A stretch of 30,196 nt of DNA, taken from positions 1-30,196 of the IMG/VR virus record IMGVR_UViG_3300008114_000342, one strand, 5' to 3'. This DNA comes from a virus. The notes below the pieces were generated by a model. That model was not told the DNA's origin. It saw nothing but the letters and a program-made list of their open reading frames with translations, and searched no databases. Position 1 is the first letter of the stretch. The number at the start of each line of letters is the position of its first letter. A program made the position numbers and the translations under genes. This document shows, one piece after another, positions 1 to 8,041 of the stretch.

Positions 1-84
1 TGGGACGACAACACAGACAGTTGGGTAGAAGCCGTATTTTTACTTGACGCTGTCGGCGCTGATCGCGCTCGTTCTGCCACGTAA
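1..84 (+). CDS. C-terminal end of an unidentified gene (partial)
   Basis: Frame 1 is open from the left edge to a TAA at 82-84, giving 27 residues that end in VGADRARSAT. The base composition looks coding, with GC-rich third positions, and the start lies outside the window. It overlaps the 3' end of the convergent minus-strand glycosyltransferase by 45 nt, which is more than usual here. Either this reading or the extreme C-terminus of the minus gene may therefore be spurious. No family can be recognised from so short a tail. Confidence 0.3.
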   Translation, partial: WDDNTDSWVEAVFLLDAVGADRARSAT

Positions 85-1065
85 GTCTTTTTCTATTCTT
101 TCAAAAGGATCATCCCAATTACCATATTTTGTTTGGCGATACAATTTCACATTTTTGTACCAAGGTGATGTATCAATAGGAAGTGCCCAAATATAGTATG
201 GTAGTATAGGAGATATTACCCAAGTTTCTTTTCCCATAGCCGCAGACAAGTGCGCTATACTTGTACATGATGATATTACAAGATCCATACTGGCTATTAT
301 TTCCGCTGTATCTTTCCATGTCTTCATTTCGTATCTCATGTCTATACATGGTAGATTATCTACCAAATCTTCATCTCTTTGCAAACTGTAATATGTTGCT
401 CCTTTTATCTTTGTAAGATCTAACATTTTTTCTATTGGAAATCTTCTGTGTTGTTGATGTTCAAATTTTGGATTGCCCGCCCACTTTAGTCCAACTTTGA
501 ATTTTGCATTATTCTTTGGCACCCATCTTTTATTGAACATGTTCAAGTATGGCGCGTTGCTAAGATTCCAATATTCAAGTTTCAAATGCATTGGCGCGGA
601 CATTGCAGGTACCCAATAATGATGATATGATCTATTACAAACATCTCTATCTATCAGAGCATGGATATATTCCAGTTTTTCAAAAAGTGGGAAAAGTTCT
701 TTGCTACATCCTACTATAACTTTCGCGCCAAGATCATAAAAATTTTTAGCAAATCTTATGTTGATGATTTCATCACCAAATCCGCCTTCTCCATTAAATA
801 ACAAAATTTTGTCTTTGAGTGAACTACTATCATACATCGGAGGTATTCCTTTTTTGGATCCGCCGAAAACATTTATCATTCTGCCATACTCAAGATTTTT
901 ATGACCATCGTACAAACGTCCATCACGTATATAATACCATCCAAGATTAAATCGCACTCTTGGGTCATTTTGATTCAATGAAAGCAATATGTCCCTGCCT
1001 TCAGTTTTTCCTTGTATAGCAAGTTCAAGTGCCGCATCTAATCCTTTATCATTTTCTTTGAACAT
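40..1065 (-). CDS. TPR-linked GT9-like (heptosyltransferase-type) glycosyltransferase
   Basis: A 341-residue protein that resembles the C-terminal glycosyltransferase part of bacterial TPR proteins related to ADP-heptose:LPS heptosyltransferases (GT-B fold). Residues 1-60 look like one or two TPR-type helical repeats (FNLGWYYIRDGRLYDG). NGEGGFGDEI at about 91-100 is the N-terminal glycine loop. VGLKWAGNP at about 191-199, the following HRRFP, and SSCTSIAHLSAAMG at about 265-278 are the donor-binding signatures of the family. It probably transfers a sugar to a glycan or glycoprotein in the cytoplasm; the acceptor is unknown. It is divergent to the + strand sugar genes and shares a 61-nt intergenic region with them. 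Known T4 glucosyltransferases are unrelated in sequence. The family assignment is solid, but substrate and role are inference. Confidence 0.8.
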   Translation of the reverse strand: MFKENDKGLDAALELAIQGKTEGRDILLSLNQNDPRVRFNLGWYYIRDGRLYDGHKNLEYGRMINVFGGSKKGIPPMYDSSSLKDKILLFNGEGGFGDEIINIRFAKNFYDLGAKVIVGCSKELFPLFEKLEYIHALIDRDVCNRSYHHYWVPAMSAPMHLKLEYWNLSNAPYLNMFNKRWVPKNNAKFKVGLKWAGNPKFEHQQHRRFPIEKMLDLTKIKGATYYSLQRDEDLVDNLPCIDMRYEMKTWKDTAEIIASMDLVISSCTSIAHLSAAMGKETWVISPILPYYIWALPIDTSPWYKNVKLYRQTKYGNWDDPFERIEKDLRGRTSAISADSVK

Positions 1066-1170
1066 GTTTATATGAAACTATATTTATTTCTGAATGTCAA
1101 TATTATTTAAAATTGACAAACTGTTCATGGAAAAAACAGCGAACGATTTTGCCAAACCGACAAGAAGACT

Positions 1171-1863
1171 TTGATACTAAAATGTCTAAATAGTATTTTG
1201 TATGCTGTTTCTGGTAGGAATGATAATACGCAGATAACTATTATTGACGATGCAAGCAGTCAAGAATGTGTTGATTCCATGAAAAAGATTTTGGAATCAT
1301 ATAAACATCCATCTGAATTGATTGTTCGCGACAAAAGAGATTATAATGAAGCCACATTACAATATTTTGAGTTGGCCAGAAATAGTGATAAAACTTTAGT
1401 GTATTGTGTAGAGGACGATTATCTACATTTTCCAAACGCCATATCTGAAATGGAGTTTTTTTACAAACATGCATTTACACAACTTCATGGTACAAAAGAT
1501 ATAGTACTTCATCCATTTGATGACCCAGATAACTATTTATCAAAGTATATGGATAAGTCTCATATAGTTCAACACGGCGGTCGCCATTGGCGTACAAATT
1601 ACTATACAACGTGTACGTTTTTCACGACTCCGAGTGTTATAAACCGTGGCTGGGAACATTTTGAAAATTTCGCAAAAAATTATGGAAAAGATCCAACAAT
1701 CAATGAAAATAGTACCATAAATAACGTATGGCGAAGTGAGAATGTTCAATTGTTCAATCCCATGCCAAGTCTTGCTTTACATATGCAATTTGAAGCAAAC
1801 AGAGATAAATTGATAGATTGGAAAAAACTTTGGAATATTATTCCAGAACTATCGCAACCATGA
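1171..1863 (+). CDS. GT2-like glycosyltransferase, 5' end probably frameshifted
   Basis: A GT-A fold glycosyltransferase: IDDASS at about 25-30 is the nucleotide-sugar-binding turn of family 2, and VEDDYLH at about 80-86 is the metal-binding DXD-type motif. The in-frame start is a TTG at 1171, and the first beta strand seems to be missing. An ATG at 1127 lies in a neighbouring frame: it reads MEK and then runs into a TGA at 1172. One extra A in the A-run at 1131-1136 would join the frames and give MEKNSERFCQTDKK before the present start. I therefore suspect the gene begins at 1127 and that one base is missing, by error or mutation. It ends in an ATGA overlap with the next sugar gene, so translation is probably coupled. 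The acceptor is unknown. Confidence 0.75.
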   Translation: MILKCLNSILYAVSGRNDNTQITIIDDASSQECVDSMKKILESYKHPSELIVRDKRDYNEATLQYFELARNSDKTLVYCVEDDYLHFPNAISEMEFFYKHAFTQLHGTKDIVLHPFDDPDNYLSKYMDKSHIVQHGGRHWRTNYYTTCTFFTTPSVINRGWEHFENFAKNYGKDPTINENSTINNVWRSENVQLFNPMPSLALHMQFEANRDKLIDWKKLWNIIPELSQP

Positions 1864-3083
1864 GCAATACAAACATCACAAACACTGTCATTGATAGAAT
1901 AAGAAAAGCGGCCCTACCCAATTCTCCGAATAATATTCAGAATTTTCCAAAGATTGCCGCCAGAATGACAAGAAATGAATATTCTTTGTACAATAATACT
2001 GATACGGACAAGGATCTTATTCTACACCATCTGAAACAGAAGTTTTTAAAAGTACAAAATGAAGAAGATGTGGTTGTCGGCAACGGAAAAAATTTATTGT
2101 ATTTTACACTATTTCTCAGTGATTCTTATTTGGATGTTTTGCATATGTGCTTAAAAAGCATTGTGGCAAACACACCTAATATAAATTTTGATATATTGTT
2201 CATAACAGATGTTGAAATGAAGGCGAAGATAGAACAGCTTGATGTTATATCAAGTTTCAATGTGGATTATATGATTTTACCTACACCAAAATCTGCGCCA
2301 CTTGCTTCAACAAAAAAACTAAACATATTTGACTACGAAAAAATATCAGACTATTCAAAGATTCTTTTCTTTGATGCGGATATACTTTGCATCAAAAATT
2401 TGAATATAATTTTTGAAAAAAGTTTGGAGTCTGAAAAATTATACATCTGTGTTACGGAGATTCATAGATCGCCGCTTTTGCTTTCTCCAACGCATGGTAT
2501 CATGTATCTCAGTAAAGAAGATGCCGTGTTCATAAGTGAAAATCCAGATATAGTTCCATTTAATGCTGGACAATATATGTTTTTGAATTCATCAAGGATG
2601 GAAAAACATTTTTCCAATATACGATGGCTGAAGAACGTTTGGCCCGCTGACTATTTTTATGAACAGTCGTTTATGAATTATTATTTTGTGTTTAACTCTC
2701 TCACCAAACCTCTTATCGGCTCTGCAAGTTCTTCTGTTGAAAATGGTGGAATAAATAATATTCCACACCAATTGATATCAATCACTCATAACCAAAATAA
2801 AATTACATCTAATGATGGGGATATGTTTCTTGAAATGATAAAAATGAAAAGGTTTGCCGCTTCGAAAAATTTAATGACAGTAAGTGGAGCGACCAATAGC
2901 AATTTTTCAAACAAAACTATGTTTAAACATGCATCTATGCCAGAAGGAATAGTTGTTGATCCACTAATTCCAATGCATAATGAAAATACAGTCGCCATAC
3001 ATTTTGCAGCTACATTGTCGGACGGCTTGGACAAAAAAACATTCATGAATCTTTACGCAAATGCCCATAAGTTACACATATAA
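1860..3083 (+). CDS. GT8-like glycosyltransferase
   Basis: A 407-residue protein beginning at the ATG that overlaps the preceding stop (ATGA, 1860-1863). An ATG-like upstream extension exists but would overlap the GT2 gene further. After a roughly 75-residue N-terminal extension comes a GT-A core: YFTLFLSDSYLDVLHMCLKS, then FDILFITD, then the DXD motif FDADIL at about 171-176. This is followed by NAGQYMF at about 240 and a C-terminal IHFAATLSDG that corresponds to the conserved His of GT8 (glycogenin/LPS galactosyltransferase) enzymes. It should transfer a hexose from a nucleotide sugar with Mn2+. It sits between the GT2 and sulfotransferase genes with overlapping ends, so the three probably build one glycan. 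Confidence 0.75.
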   Translation: MSNTNITNTVIDRIRKAALPNSPNNIQNFPKIAARMTRNEYSLYNNTDTDKDLILHHLKQKFLKVQNEEDVVVGNGKNLLYFTLFLSDSYLDVLHMCLKSIVANTPNINFDILFITDVEMKAKIEQLDVISSFNVDYMILPTPKSAPLASTKKLNIFDYEKISDYSKILFFDADILCIKNLNIIFEKSLESEKLYICVTEIHRSPLLLSPTHGIMYLSKEDAVFISENPDIVPFNAGQYMFLNSSRMEKHFSNIRWLKNVWPADYFYEQSFMNYYFVFNSLTKPLIGSASSSVENGGINNIPHQLISITHNQNKITSNDGDMFLEMIKMKRFAASKNLMTVSGATNSNFSNKTMFKHASMPEGIVVDPLIPMHNENTVAIHFAATLSDGLDKKTFMNLYANAHKLHI

Positions 3084-3699
3084 TCTTGTCTTTATTCATA
3101 TACCAAAATGTGCAGGTACCACAATTGAAAAAATATTAGGTACATGCACATCTCGCGAATTGTATGGTCAAACTCCATCACCAAGACTTGGACAATATAC
3201 AACGCCGCAACATTTTACATACCTTCAATTAAAAGATACGTTGAATATAAATTGGTCCGATTATCATGCATTTTCCGTGGTAAGAAATCCATATTCAAGA
3301 TTTGTATCTGAATACAATTATCGCAAGTATCTTTTTGAAAAGACAAAACGACCAGAATTTAATCCTAGAACATTTTCAAACTTTATTGAGTGTTTGAACA
3401 AAGATGCCTCTCACAGAATATCTGCATACGATGGTCATCTAGAAACTCAATCAAGTTTCTTAAAAAATGCAAGTGGAAATATTGAGCCGTCGATTCAAAT
3501 ATTCAAGTTTGAAGATTTGACTTCATGTTGGGATATGCTTGAAGAAAAAACTGGGGTCAAATACTCAATTGATCTTTGGTCGAGAAAAAGCAATGTAGAA
3601 ATTCCATATCAGGAATTTTACACAACAGAAACAAAAAATATTATATACAACTTTTACAAGGAAGATTTTGATAACTTCGGTTATAGTACAGAATTATGA
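3061..3699 (+). CDS. PAPS-dependent sulfotransferase family protein
   Basis: A 212-residue sulfotransferase of the carbohydrate/sulfotransferase-2 type. FIHIPKCAGTTIEKIL (about 11-26) is the 5'-phosphosulfate-binding loop that contacts PAPS. SVVRNPYSRFVSEYNY (about 72-87) is the 3'-phosphate-binding motif with the conserved Arg and Ser. FKFEDL at about 148-153 matches a further conserved helix. These enzymes move sulfate from PAPS to a hydroxyl or amine of a sugar. The start overlaps the GT8 gene by 23 nt and the end overlaps the next gene as ATGA. Context suggests that the glycan made by the neighbouring glycosyltransferases is sulfated. A host-derived metabolic gene unrelated to virion decoration remains possible. 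Confidence 0.85.
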   Translation: MPISYTYNLVFIHIPKCAGTTIEKILGTCTSRELYGQTPSPRLGQYTTPQHFTYLQLKDTLNINWSDYHAFSVVRNPYSRFVSEYNYRKYLFEKTKRPEFNPRTFSNFIECLNKDASHRISAYDGHLETQSSFLKNASGNIEPSIQIFKFEDLTSCWDMLEEKTGVKYSIDLWSRKSNVEIPYQEFYTTETKNIIYNFYKEDFDNFGYSTEL

Positions 3700-4022
3700 G
3701 TGTAGAAAATAAAGGTACATGTAGTACCTGTTCTCAAAAAATTATAGAATCGGAAAAGGGCGATCCAAATGACCCTATTTTAATGAACAACAATCCAATC
3801 AGTATGCTTTTTAATTTAGGCAGTACTGCGGTTGATGTATTAAAAGAGTATAGTCGTCGTGGATTACTTGTTACGGACAACGCCATAATGGATTCTCGTA
3901 TGGAAATATGCAGTACCTGTAAAATGTTCAGTAAAGAATCAGCACGATGCGGACTTTGTGGGTGCTTTATGAAAGTAAAAATCAGATTGGCGGCGGTAAA
4001 GTGTCCACTTAGTAAATGGTAA
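3696..4022 (+). CDS. Small CxxC-rich (zinc-ribbon-like) phage protein
   Basis: A 108-residue protein starting in an ATGA overlap with the sulfotransferase stop. It has an N-terminal CSTC pair (about 9-12) and a C-terminal module EICSTCKMFSKESARCGLCGCF followed by VKCPLSKW. That gives seven cysteines in a spacing typical of a small metal-binding fold. This C-terminal module, ending in KCPLxKW, is one I recognise from uncharacterised proteins of T4-like marine phages. The middle (VDVLKEYSRRGLLV) is helical. The function is unknown; a structural or chaperone role is as likely as a regulatory one. Confidence 0.75.
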   Translation: MSVENKGTCSTCSQKIIESEKGDPNDPILMNNNPISMLFNLGSTAVDVLKEYSRRGLLVTDNAIMDSRMEICSTCKMFSKESARCGLCGCFMKVKIRLAAVKCPLSKW

Positions 4023-4098
4023 TTTTTATAACGAATGTTTGTGATTTATAATTCATATATATGAGTTGAACAATCAACTGTTACAACAACAAAATATT

Positions 4099-4377
4099 AT
4101 GGATATCAATCAAAATACATCGTCAGATCAAATCAAGTTCAGTCAAGCTGAAATTGAAGAATTAACAGCTATTCGCCGTGGCTATGAAGAAATTACATTG
4201 GCACTTGGTCAATTGGAACTTCAGAAGCGAGAACTAGTAAAGAATGAAAAACGTATTAACGAAAGATTGACTGCATCAGAAGCTCAAGAGAAGGTTTTCT
4301 TGGACAAGATTGTTGCCAAATATGGTGAAGGAACATTCGACATTCAGTCGGGTGTTTTCACTCCTAAAAAGTCGTAA
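4099..4377 (+). CDS. Small coiled-coil conserved phage protein
   Basis: A 92-residue protein (ATG at 4099; a TTG at 4066 would add 11 Gln/Asn-rich residues). From FSQAEIEELTAIRRGYEE to NERLTASEAQEKVFLDKI it is a charged helical, probably coiled-coil segment. It ends in a short conserved tail, AKYGEGTFDIQSGVFTP. Similar small proteins with the same YGxGTxDxxxGxFTP end occur in T4-like phages next to structural genes; no function is established to my knowledge. No good ribosome binding site is visible. A hairpin terminator follows about 17 nt after the stop. Confidence 0.7.
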   Translation: MDINQNTSSDQIKFSQAEIEELTAIRRGYEEITLALGQLELQKRELVKNEKRINERLTASEAQEKVFLDKIVAKYGEGTFDIQSGVFTPKKS

Positions 4378-4394
4378 TAAAGTTTTTGTTTAGC

Positions 4395-4426
4395 AAACTC
4401 AACATTTTTTATGTTTTGAGTTTTTC
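4395..4426 (+). terminator. Rho-independent terminator
   Basis: The 8-bp stem AAACTCAA/TTGAGTTT is extended by CAT/ATG with a 2-nt bulge, around a T-rich loop, and ends in a run of T. It separates the small coiled-coil gene from the sheath gene. Confidence 0.6.
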
Positions 4427-4480
4427 TAACATACTTATATATAGACTTTTTGTCGAACTTTAATAGGAGAAAATAAACAT

Positions 4481-6172
4481 ATGGCAATAGAACAAAATGG
4501 AAATTATAGCCCTTCCGAAAGAATTGTGTCTCCGGGTGTATTCACTCGTGAAATTGACCAATCATTCTTGGCACAGGGTGTGGCAGCAATCGGAGGAGTA
4601 GTCGTTGCTCCCTTTAAAAAGGGACCGGGATTTTCTCCTACAGTTATCACCAGCGAAGGTGATCTAGCAAACACATTTGGTGATCCAGATGGCGTGCTAT
4701 ACGGACCAACGACCGCGCAACAATATTTGCGTCAACAAGGTCAAGTCACTGTTGTGCGCGTTGGTGGATTGGGTGGATATGAACAAAATGATCCACTCGT
4801 CATCAGTGCTGTACCGGGACAATATGCTCGCTATATGGAATCTGGTTCTTTCACAGGAACAATTCTAAATGCGACATACACCTATGTTAATACAGGAAGT
4901 TGGAGAATTTCTGGTTCATTGAAATTGGAATTCTCATCTGGTATTTACTCTGGATCAACTGTTCTTGTTGGTGACATTAATTTCCTAACCACATCAGGAA
5001 GCACAAGTGCATCGCAAGGATCTGGCACAAATACATTCCATAGTACTTCGTTCATGGCATTGCCATTGACATCTTCTGTTCTTGCTGGTGCAACAATAAC
5101 AAACACACGTGTTGTTACTGGTAGTATCACACTAAGTGCAGTATCTTCATGCGCAAGCGAATTAAACATTGAAGGTATTCTATCTGGATCATATGGTGCA
5201 TTCAATCCAAATGCTTGGACACCTGCCGCAACATCATCAATGACATGCGGAACTGCATCACTTGTTTCTGGTAGCGACGAGGTTGTGTTGGCAGTTCTGG
5301 CCAATACAGCATATGATCGTGGTCAAAATCTATATGGATTCAATGGATCTATTCTAACAAGCAAAGACACAACAGATGCAGTTGATACTGATTTCATGTT
5401 GCAATTGTCTTCTTCATATCTTGATACGGATACAAATACTTATGTATCAAGTTCGTATGGATTATATGAATTCTCGATTGATCCAGAATCTTCAGCATAT
5501 GTAACAAATGTATTTGGTACAGATCCAAATGCAGGATTTGCTCCAGTTGCTGCTGGTCAAAAGATTGAAGCCGCTTATACATATAAGCACTTTGAATACA
5601 AAGCAAAGCGTATTGTAAGTGAAATGCTAGCATCTGGTTCTTGGAAGATTCAAATATCCACTCCGGGCAGCAACATGAAGTTCACCGATGGTATTACTCC
5701 TGACGAAGGAACTTCTACATTCGACCTAACAAATGCATATACGCCATTTATTCGCTCACAAAAGATCTCGGCATTTAACAGCACTGGATCTGGAATCGCA
5801 TATGACTTGTTCCAAGTTCATACTATCAGCGACGGCGATGCATCAAACAAGATGTTCAAAGTTGAAATCAGCAACGTCCGTAGTCCGGGTTCAATCTCTG
5901 GAACAAAATATGGTTCGTTCTCTCTTGTCGTAAGACAGTATGGAGACACAGACGCAAAGTCAGTAATCGTTGAACGCTATGACAATCTAAACTTGGATGT
6001 CAATAGCAGCAATTATGTAGCTCGCCGTATTGGTGATACATACAACTACATCGACTTCAATGGTAAGATCATTGAAATCGGAAATTATCCACAAAAGAGC
6101 AAGTGCCTTCAATGTCATACTGCGCTGCATCAGCATACTTGTTGCAACCGGGACGTTATTGCTCTGGAGTAG
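4481..6172 (+). CDS. gp18: Contractile tail sheath protein, N-terminal part (frameshifted gene)
   Basis: The first 540 or so residues of a T4 gp18-like sheath protein. The conserved N-terminus is present: SPGVFTREIDQSFL, AIGGVVVAPFKKGP, and FGDPDGVLYGPTTAQQYLRQ. From about residue 118 to 265 there is a Ser/Thr/Gly-rich, beta-strand-like insertion, after which family sequence resumes at AVLANTAYDRGQNLYGFNGS. The start is well supported by AGGAG at 4465-4469, although the spacing of 11 nt is long. Good family sequence continues to IGNYPQKSK at about 6080-6103. It then degenerates into a Cys/His-rich tail, and the true C-terminal half continues in the -1 frame (next entry). Six sheath molecules form each contractile ring around the tube. 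The joined product would be about 960 residues, far longer than the 659 of T4 gp18. Confidence 0.92.
   Translation: MAIEQNGNYSPSERIVSPGVFTREIDQSFLAQGVAAIGGVVVAPFKKGPGFSPTVITSEGDLANTFGDPDGVLYGPTTAQQYLRQQGQVTVVRVGGLGGYEQNDPLVISAVPGQYARYMESGSFTGTILNATYTYVNTGSWRISGSLKLEFSSGIYSGSTVLVGDINFLTTSGSTSASQGSGTNTFHSTSFMALPLTSSVLAGATITNTRVVTGSITLSAVSSCASELNIEGILSGSYGAFNPNAWTPAATSSMTCGTASLVSGSDEVVLAVLANTAYDRGQNLYGFNGSILTSKDTTDAVDTDFMLQLSSSYLDTDTNTYVSSSYGLYEFSIDPESSAYVTNVFGTDPNAGFAPVAAGQKIEAAYTYKHFEYKAKRIVSEMLASGSWKIQISTPGSNMKFTDGITPDEGTSTFDLTNAYTPFIRSQKISAFNSTGSGIAYDLFQVHTISDGDASNKMFKVEISNVRSPGSISGTKYGSFSLVVRQYGDTDAKSVIVERYDNLNLDVNSSNYVARRIGDTYNYIDFNGKIIEIGNYPQKSKCLQCHTALHQHTCCNRDVIALE
6086..6105 (+). other. 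Apparent -1 frameshift site inside the sheath gene
   Basis: Upstream sheath sequence in frame 2 (NYPQKSK) and downstream sheath sequence in frame 1 (VPSMSYCAAS) meet here, within CACAAAAGAGCAAG. Loss of one base, for example from the A-run at 6093-6096, explains it. No X XXY YYZ slippery heptamer is present in the zero frame, so programmed -1 frameshifting is not supported. Confidence 0.75.
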
Positions 6173-7377
6173 TGTTCCAACCAGCACCTTCAAATGCAGA
6201 TGCTGATCTAAGAGCACTGTATCCACAAGGTTCAGCCGAAGGATCCGAGTTGGACAACAAGCAATATTTTGCTCCAGTTCCATACGGTGCATCCGCAGAA
6301 GCAAACGCCGCGTTCGATTTGGAAACAGATGCAGGGGTAACTCCGCTATATGTTGCTTCCGAAGAAAGCGTAAATGTAAAGAAGCGCCGCTTCATCCTTG
6401 GTTTCCAAGGTGGATTCGATGGTCAGTCTCCATCGATCCCTGTATTGGTAGGCGATGATATTGTACCAACCAATCAACAAGGATTGAATTGCTCAACAAA
6501 CACATCATACGGTTCATATGCATACAAGCAAGCCTTGACCGCATTGAGCAACGCAGATGAGTTTGATTTCAACCTGATCACCGTTCCGGGTATTAACTAC
6601 GAACAACATCCATACGTTGCAGGTTTGACAATTGAAATCTGCGAAAATCGTGGTGATGCATTCTATATCATGGACATTGCTCCAAATCAAAATGCAGGTG
6701 ATGCGGCTATCAACAATGTTGTTGGATTGGCAGGTCAATTCGACACCAATTATGCTGCAACATACTATCCTTGGGTGAAGGTTGTTGACACAAATACCAA
6801 TAAGATAATGCCAGTACCACCATCTGTTGTAATGATGAGCGTTTATGCCGCAAACGACAAGGTGTCTGCTGAATGGTTTGCTCCTGCGGGTCTAAACCGT
6901 GGTGGTATTCCAACCGCAGTATCGGTTGCTGATAGATTGACACACACCGAACGCGACACTCTATATGAAGGTCACGTAAACCCAATCGCAGCGTTTCCGG
7001 GACAAGGAGTGGTGGCATGGGGTCAAAAGACACTACAACGCAATCCAAGCGCATTGGATCGCATCAATGTACGTCGTTTGTTGATCGCATTGAAGAAGTT
7101 TATCGCTTCATCGAGCCGCTACCTAGTATTCGAACAGAATGTGGCAACAACTCGCCAACGTTTCCTAAATATTGTTAACCCATATTTGGAAAGCGTACAG
7201 CAACGTTCTGGTATCTATGCCTTCAAGGTAGTAATGGATGATACCAACAATACGCCTGACTTGGTTGATAGAAATATCCTTTATGGACAAATCTATATCC
7301 AACCAACACGTACTGCTGAATTCATTGTATTGGACTTCAATGTATTGCCAACAGGCGCTACATTTCCGGGAGCCTAA
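6103..7377 (+). CDS. gp18: Contractile tail sheath protein, C-terminal part (frameshifted gene)
   Basis: The remainder of the sheath gene, in the frame -1 to the N-terminal part; this frame is open from 6076. It contains the most conserved region of gp18: FILGFQGGFDGQSPSIP, DEFDFNLITVPGI, ENRGDAFYIMDI, and GLNRGGI. RLTHTERDTLYEGHVNPIA, RINVRRLLIALKKFI and the C-terminal IQPTRTAEFIVLDFNVLPTGA follow. These C-terminal segments form the core around the tube and mediate contraction. The listed GTG start at 6103 is only formal and is unlikely to be used. The gene ends 24 nt before a strong terminator. Because a phage lacking sheath would be dead, I read the break as a missing base in the sequence rather than a pseudogene, unless recoding joins the frames. 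Confidence 0.92.
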   Translation: MPSMSYCAASAYLLQPGRYCSGVVFQPAPSNADADLRALYPQGSAEGSELDNKQYFAPVPYGASAEANAAFDLETDAGVTPLYVASEESVNVKKRRFILGFQGGFDGQSPSIPVLVGDDIVPTNQQGLNCSTNTSYGSYAYKQALTALSNADEFDFNLITVPGINYEQHPYVAGLTIEICENRGDAFYIMDIAPNQNAGDAAINNVVGLAGQFDTNYAATYYPWVKVVDTNTNKIMPVPPSVVMMSVYAANDKVSAEWFAPAGLNRGGIPTAVSVADRLTHTERDTLYEGHVNPIAAFPGQGVVAWGQKTLQRNPSALDRINVRRLLIALKKFIASSSRYLVFEQNVATTRQRFLNIVNPYLESVQQRSGIYAFKVVMDDTNNTPDLVDRNILYGQIYIQPTRTAEFIVLDFNVLPTGATFPGA

Positions 7378-7401
7378 TAGATAAGGTATAAAAACTTAGT
7401 C

Positions 7402-7429
7402 AAAAGCCCACCGAAAGGTGGGCTTTTTT
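7402..7429 (+). terminator. Strong rho-independent terminator after sheath
   Basis: An 11-bp stem AAAAGCCCACC/GGTGGGCTTTT is closed by a GAAA (GNRA) tetraloop and followed by a T-run. It lies 24 nt downstream of the sheath stop and separates the structural transcript from the accessory block. Confidence 0.92.
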
Positions 7430-7452
7430 GTTATATTACCCTCTATAGATTA

Positions 7453-7460
7453 TATTTATA
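7453..7460. promoter_or_regulatory. TATTTATA octamer upstream of HAD gene
   Basis: An exact TATTTATA, which is the reverse complement of the T4 late-promoter box TATAAATA, five bases before the ATG of the HAD phosphatase gene. It is one of five exact copies I found, all between genes. Function and direction are unproven. Confidence 0.4.
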
Positions 7461-7465
7461 ATCGT

Positions 7466-8041
7466 ATGCCTATACTACTGAAAAACTTATTGACAGAAGC
7501 TGATAATGTTACTGGTGACGGAAATCCATTGAAAGTTCAATTTTATTGTGACATGGATGGCGTACTTGTTGATATGGATGGCGGCTTTAAGGAAATTTCA
7601 GGAGGATTGTTGCCAAAAGAATATGAAGCAAAGAATGGAAAAAGTTCATTTTGGAAACTTGTAAACAAGCATCCTAATTTTTGGATTGATTTGGAACCAT
7701 TGCCAGATGCCAAAGTACTTTGGAAATTTATCAGAGAAAATTTCAAAGATCCAGTTCCTGTTATATTGAGTGCGGGACAAGGTGCTAGAATAACAGAACA
7801 AAAAACAGCATGGATAAGAAAACATATTGATCCAACCGTAAGAGTGATTATTGCTGCGTCTGGTGTTAAGAAGCCAAACTATATATTACCATCAGAAGGT
7901 ACAGTGACTCATTTTCTTCTTGATGATACTCAGAAGAACATAGATGTATGGAATAATGAAGCTAATCATAGAATTGCATTATTACATACGAATGCAGCAA
8001 ATAGTATAAAGAATATCACAGGTATGTTCTTGCAGAAATAA
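7466..8041 (+). CDS. HAD-superfamily phosphatase (5'-nucleotidase-like)
   Basis: A 191-residue HAD enzyme started at the ATG at 7466; the longer reading from 7418 has only a GTG inside the terminator region. Motif I is CDMDGVLVDMDGGF at about 28-41, with the nucleophile Asp29 and acid/base Asp31. Motif II is VILSAGQG, the Lys of motif III is in ASGVKKP, and motif IV is FLLDDTQKN. The compact cap and the 'DMDGVLVD' form resemble phage and bacterial 5'(3')-deoxyribonucleotidases, which remove the phosphate of a nucleotide; the substrate cannot be fixed from sequence. The N-terminus MPILLKNLLTEADN precedes the enzyme core by about 20 residues. It resembles a removable leader (LTE|A), like T4 capsid-targeting peptides. 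The stop overlaps the next start by one base. Confidence 0.8.
   Translation: MPILLKNLLTEADNVTGDGNPLKVQFYCDMDGVLVDMDGGFKEISGGLLPKEYEAKNGKSSFWKLVNKHPNFWIDLEPLPDAKVLWKFIRENFKDPVPVILSAGQGARITEQKTAWIRKHIDPTVRVIIAASGVKKPNYILPSEGTVTHFLLDDTQKNIDVWNNEANHRIALLHTNAANSIKNITGMFLQK

Noticed and set aside
1113-1118. TTGACA as a -35 box for the GT2 gene
   Set aside because: No TATAAT-like sequence follows at 15-19 bp, and the likely start codon at 1127 would fall within the promoter.
4061-4069. ATG at 4061 as start of the small coiled-coil gene
   Set aside because: It is out of frame and meets a TGA after two codons.
6080-6110. Programmed -1 ribosomal frameshift in the sheath gene
   Set aside because: Zero-frame codons here (CCA CAA AAG AGC AAG) do not form an X XXY YYZ heptamer, tail sheath genes are not known for recoding, and a similar A-run problem occurs in the GT2 gene. 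A missing base is simpler.
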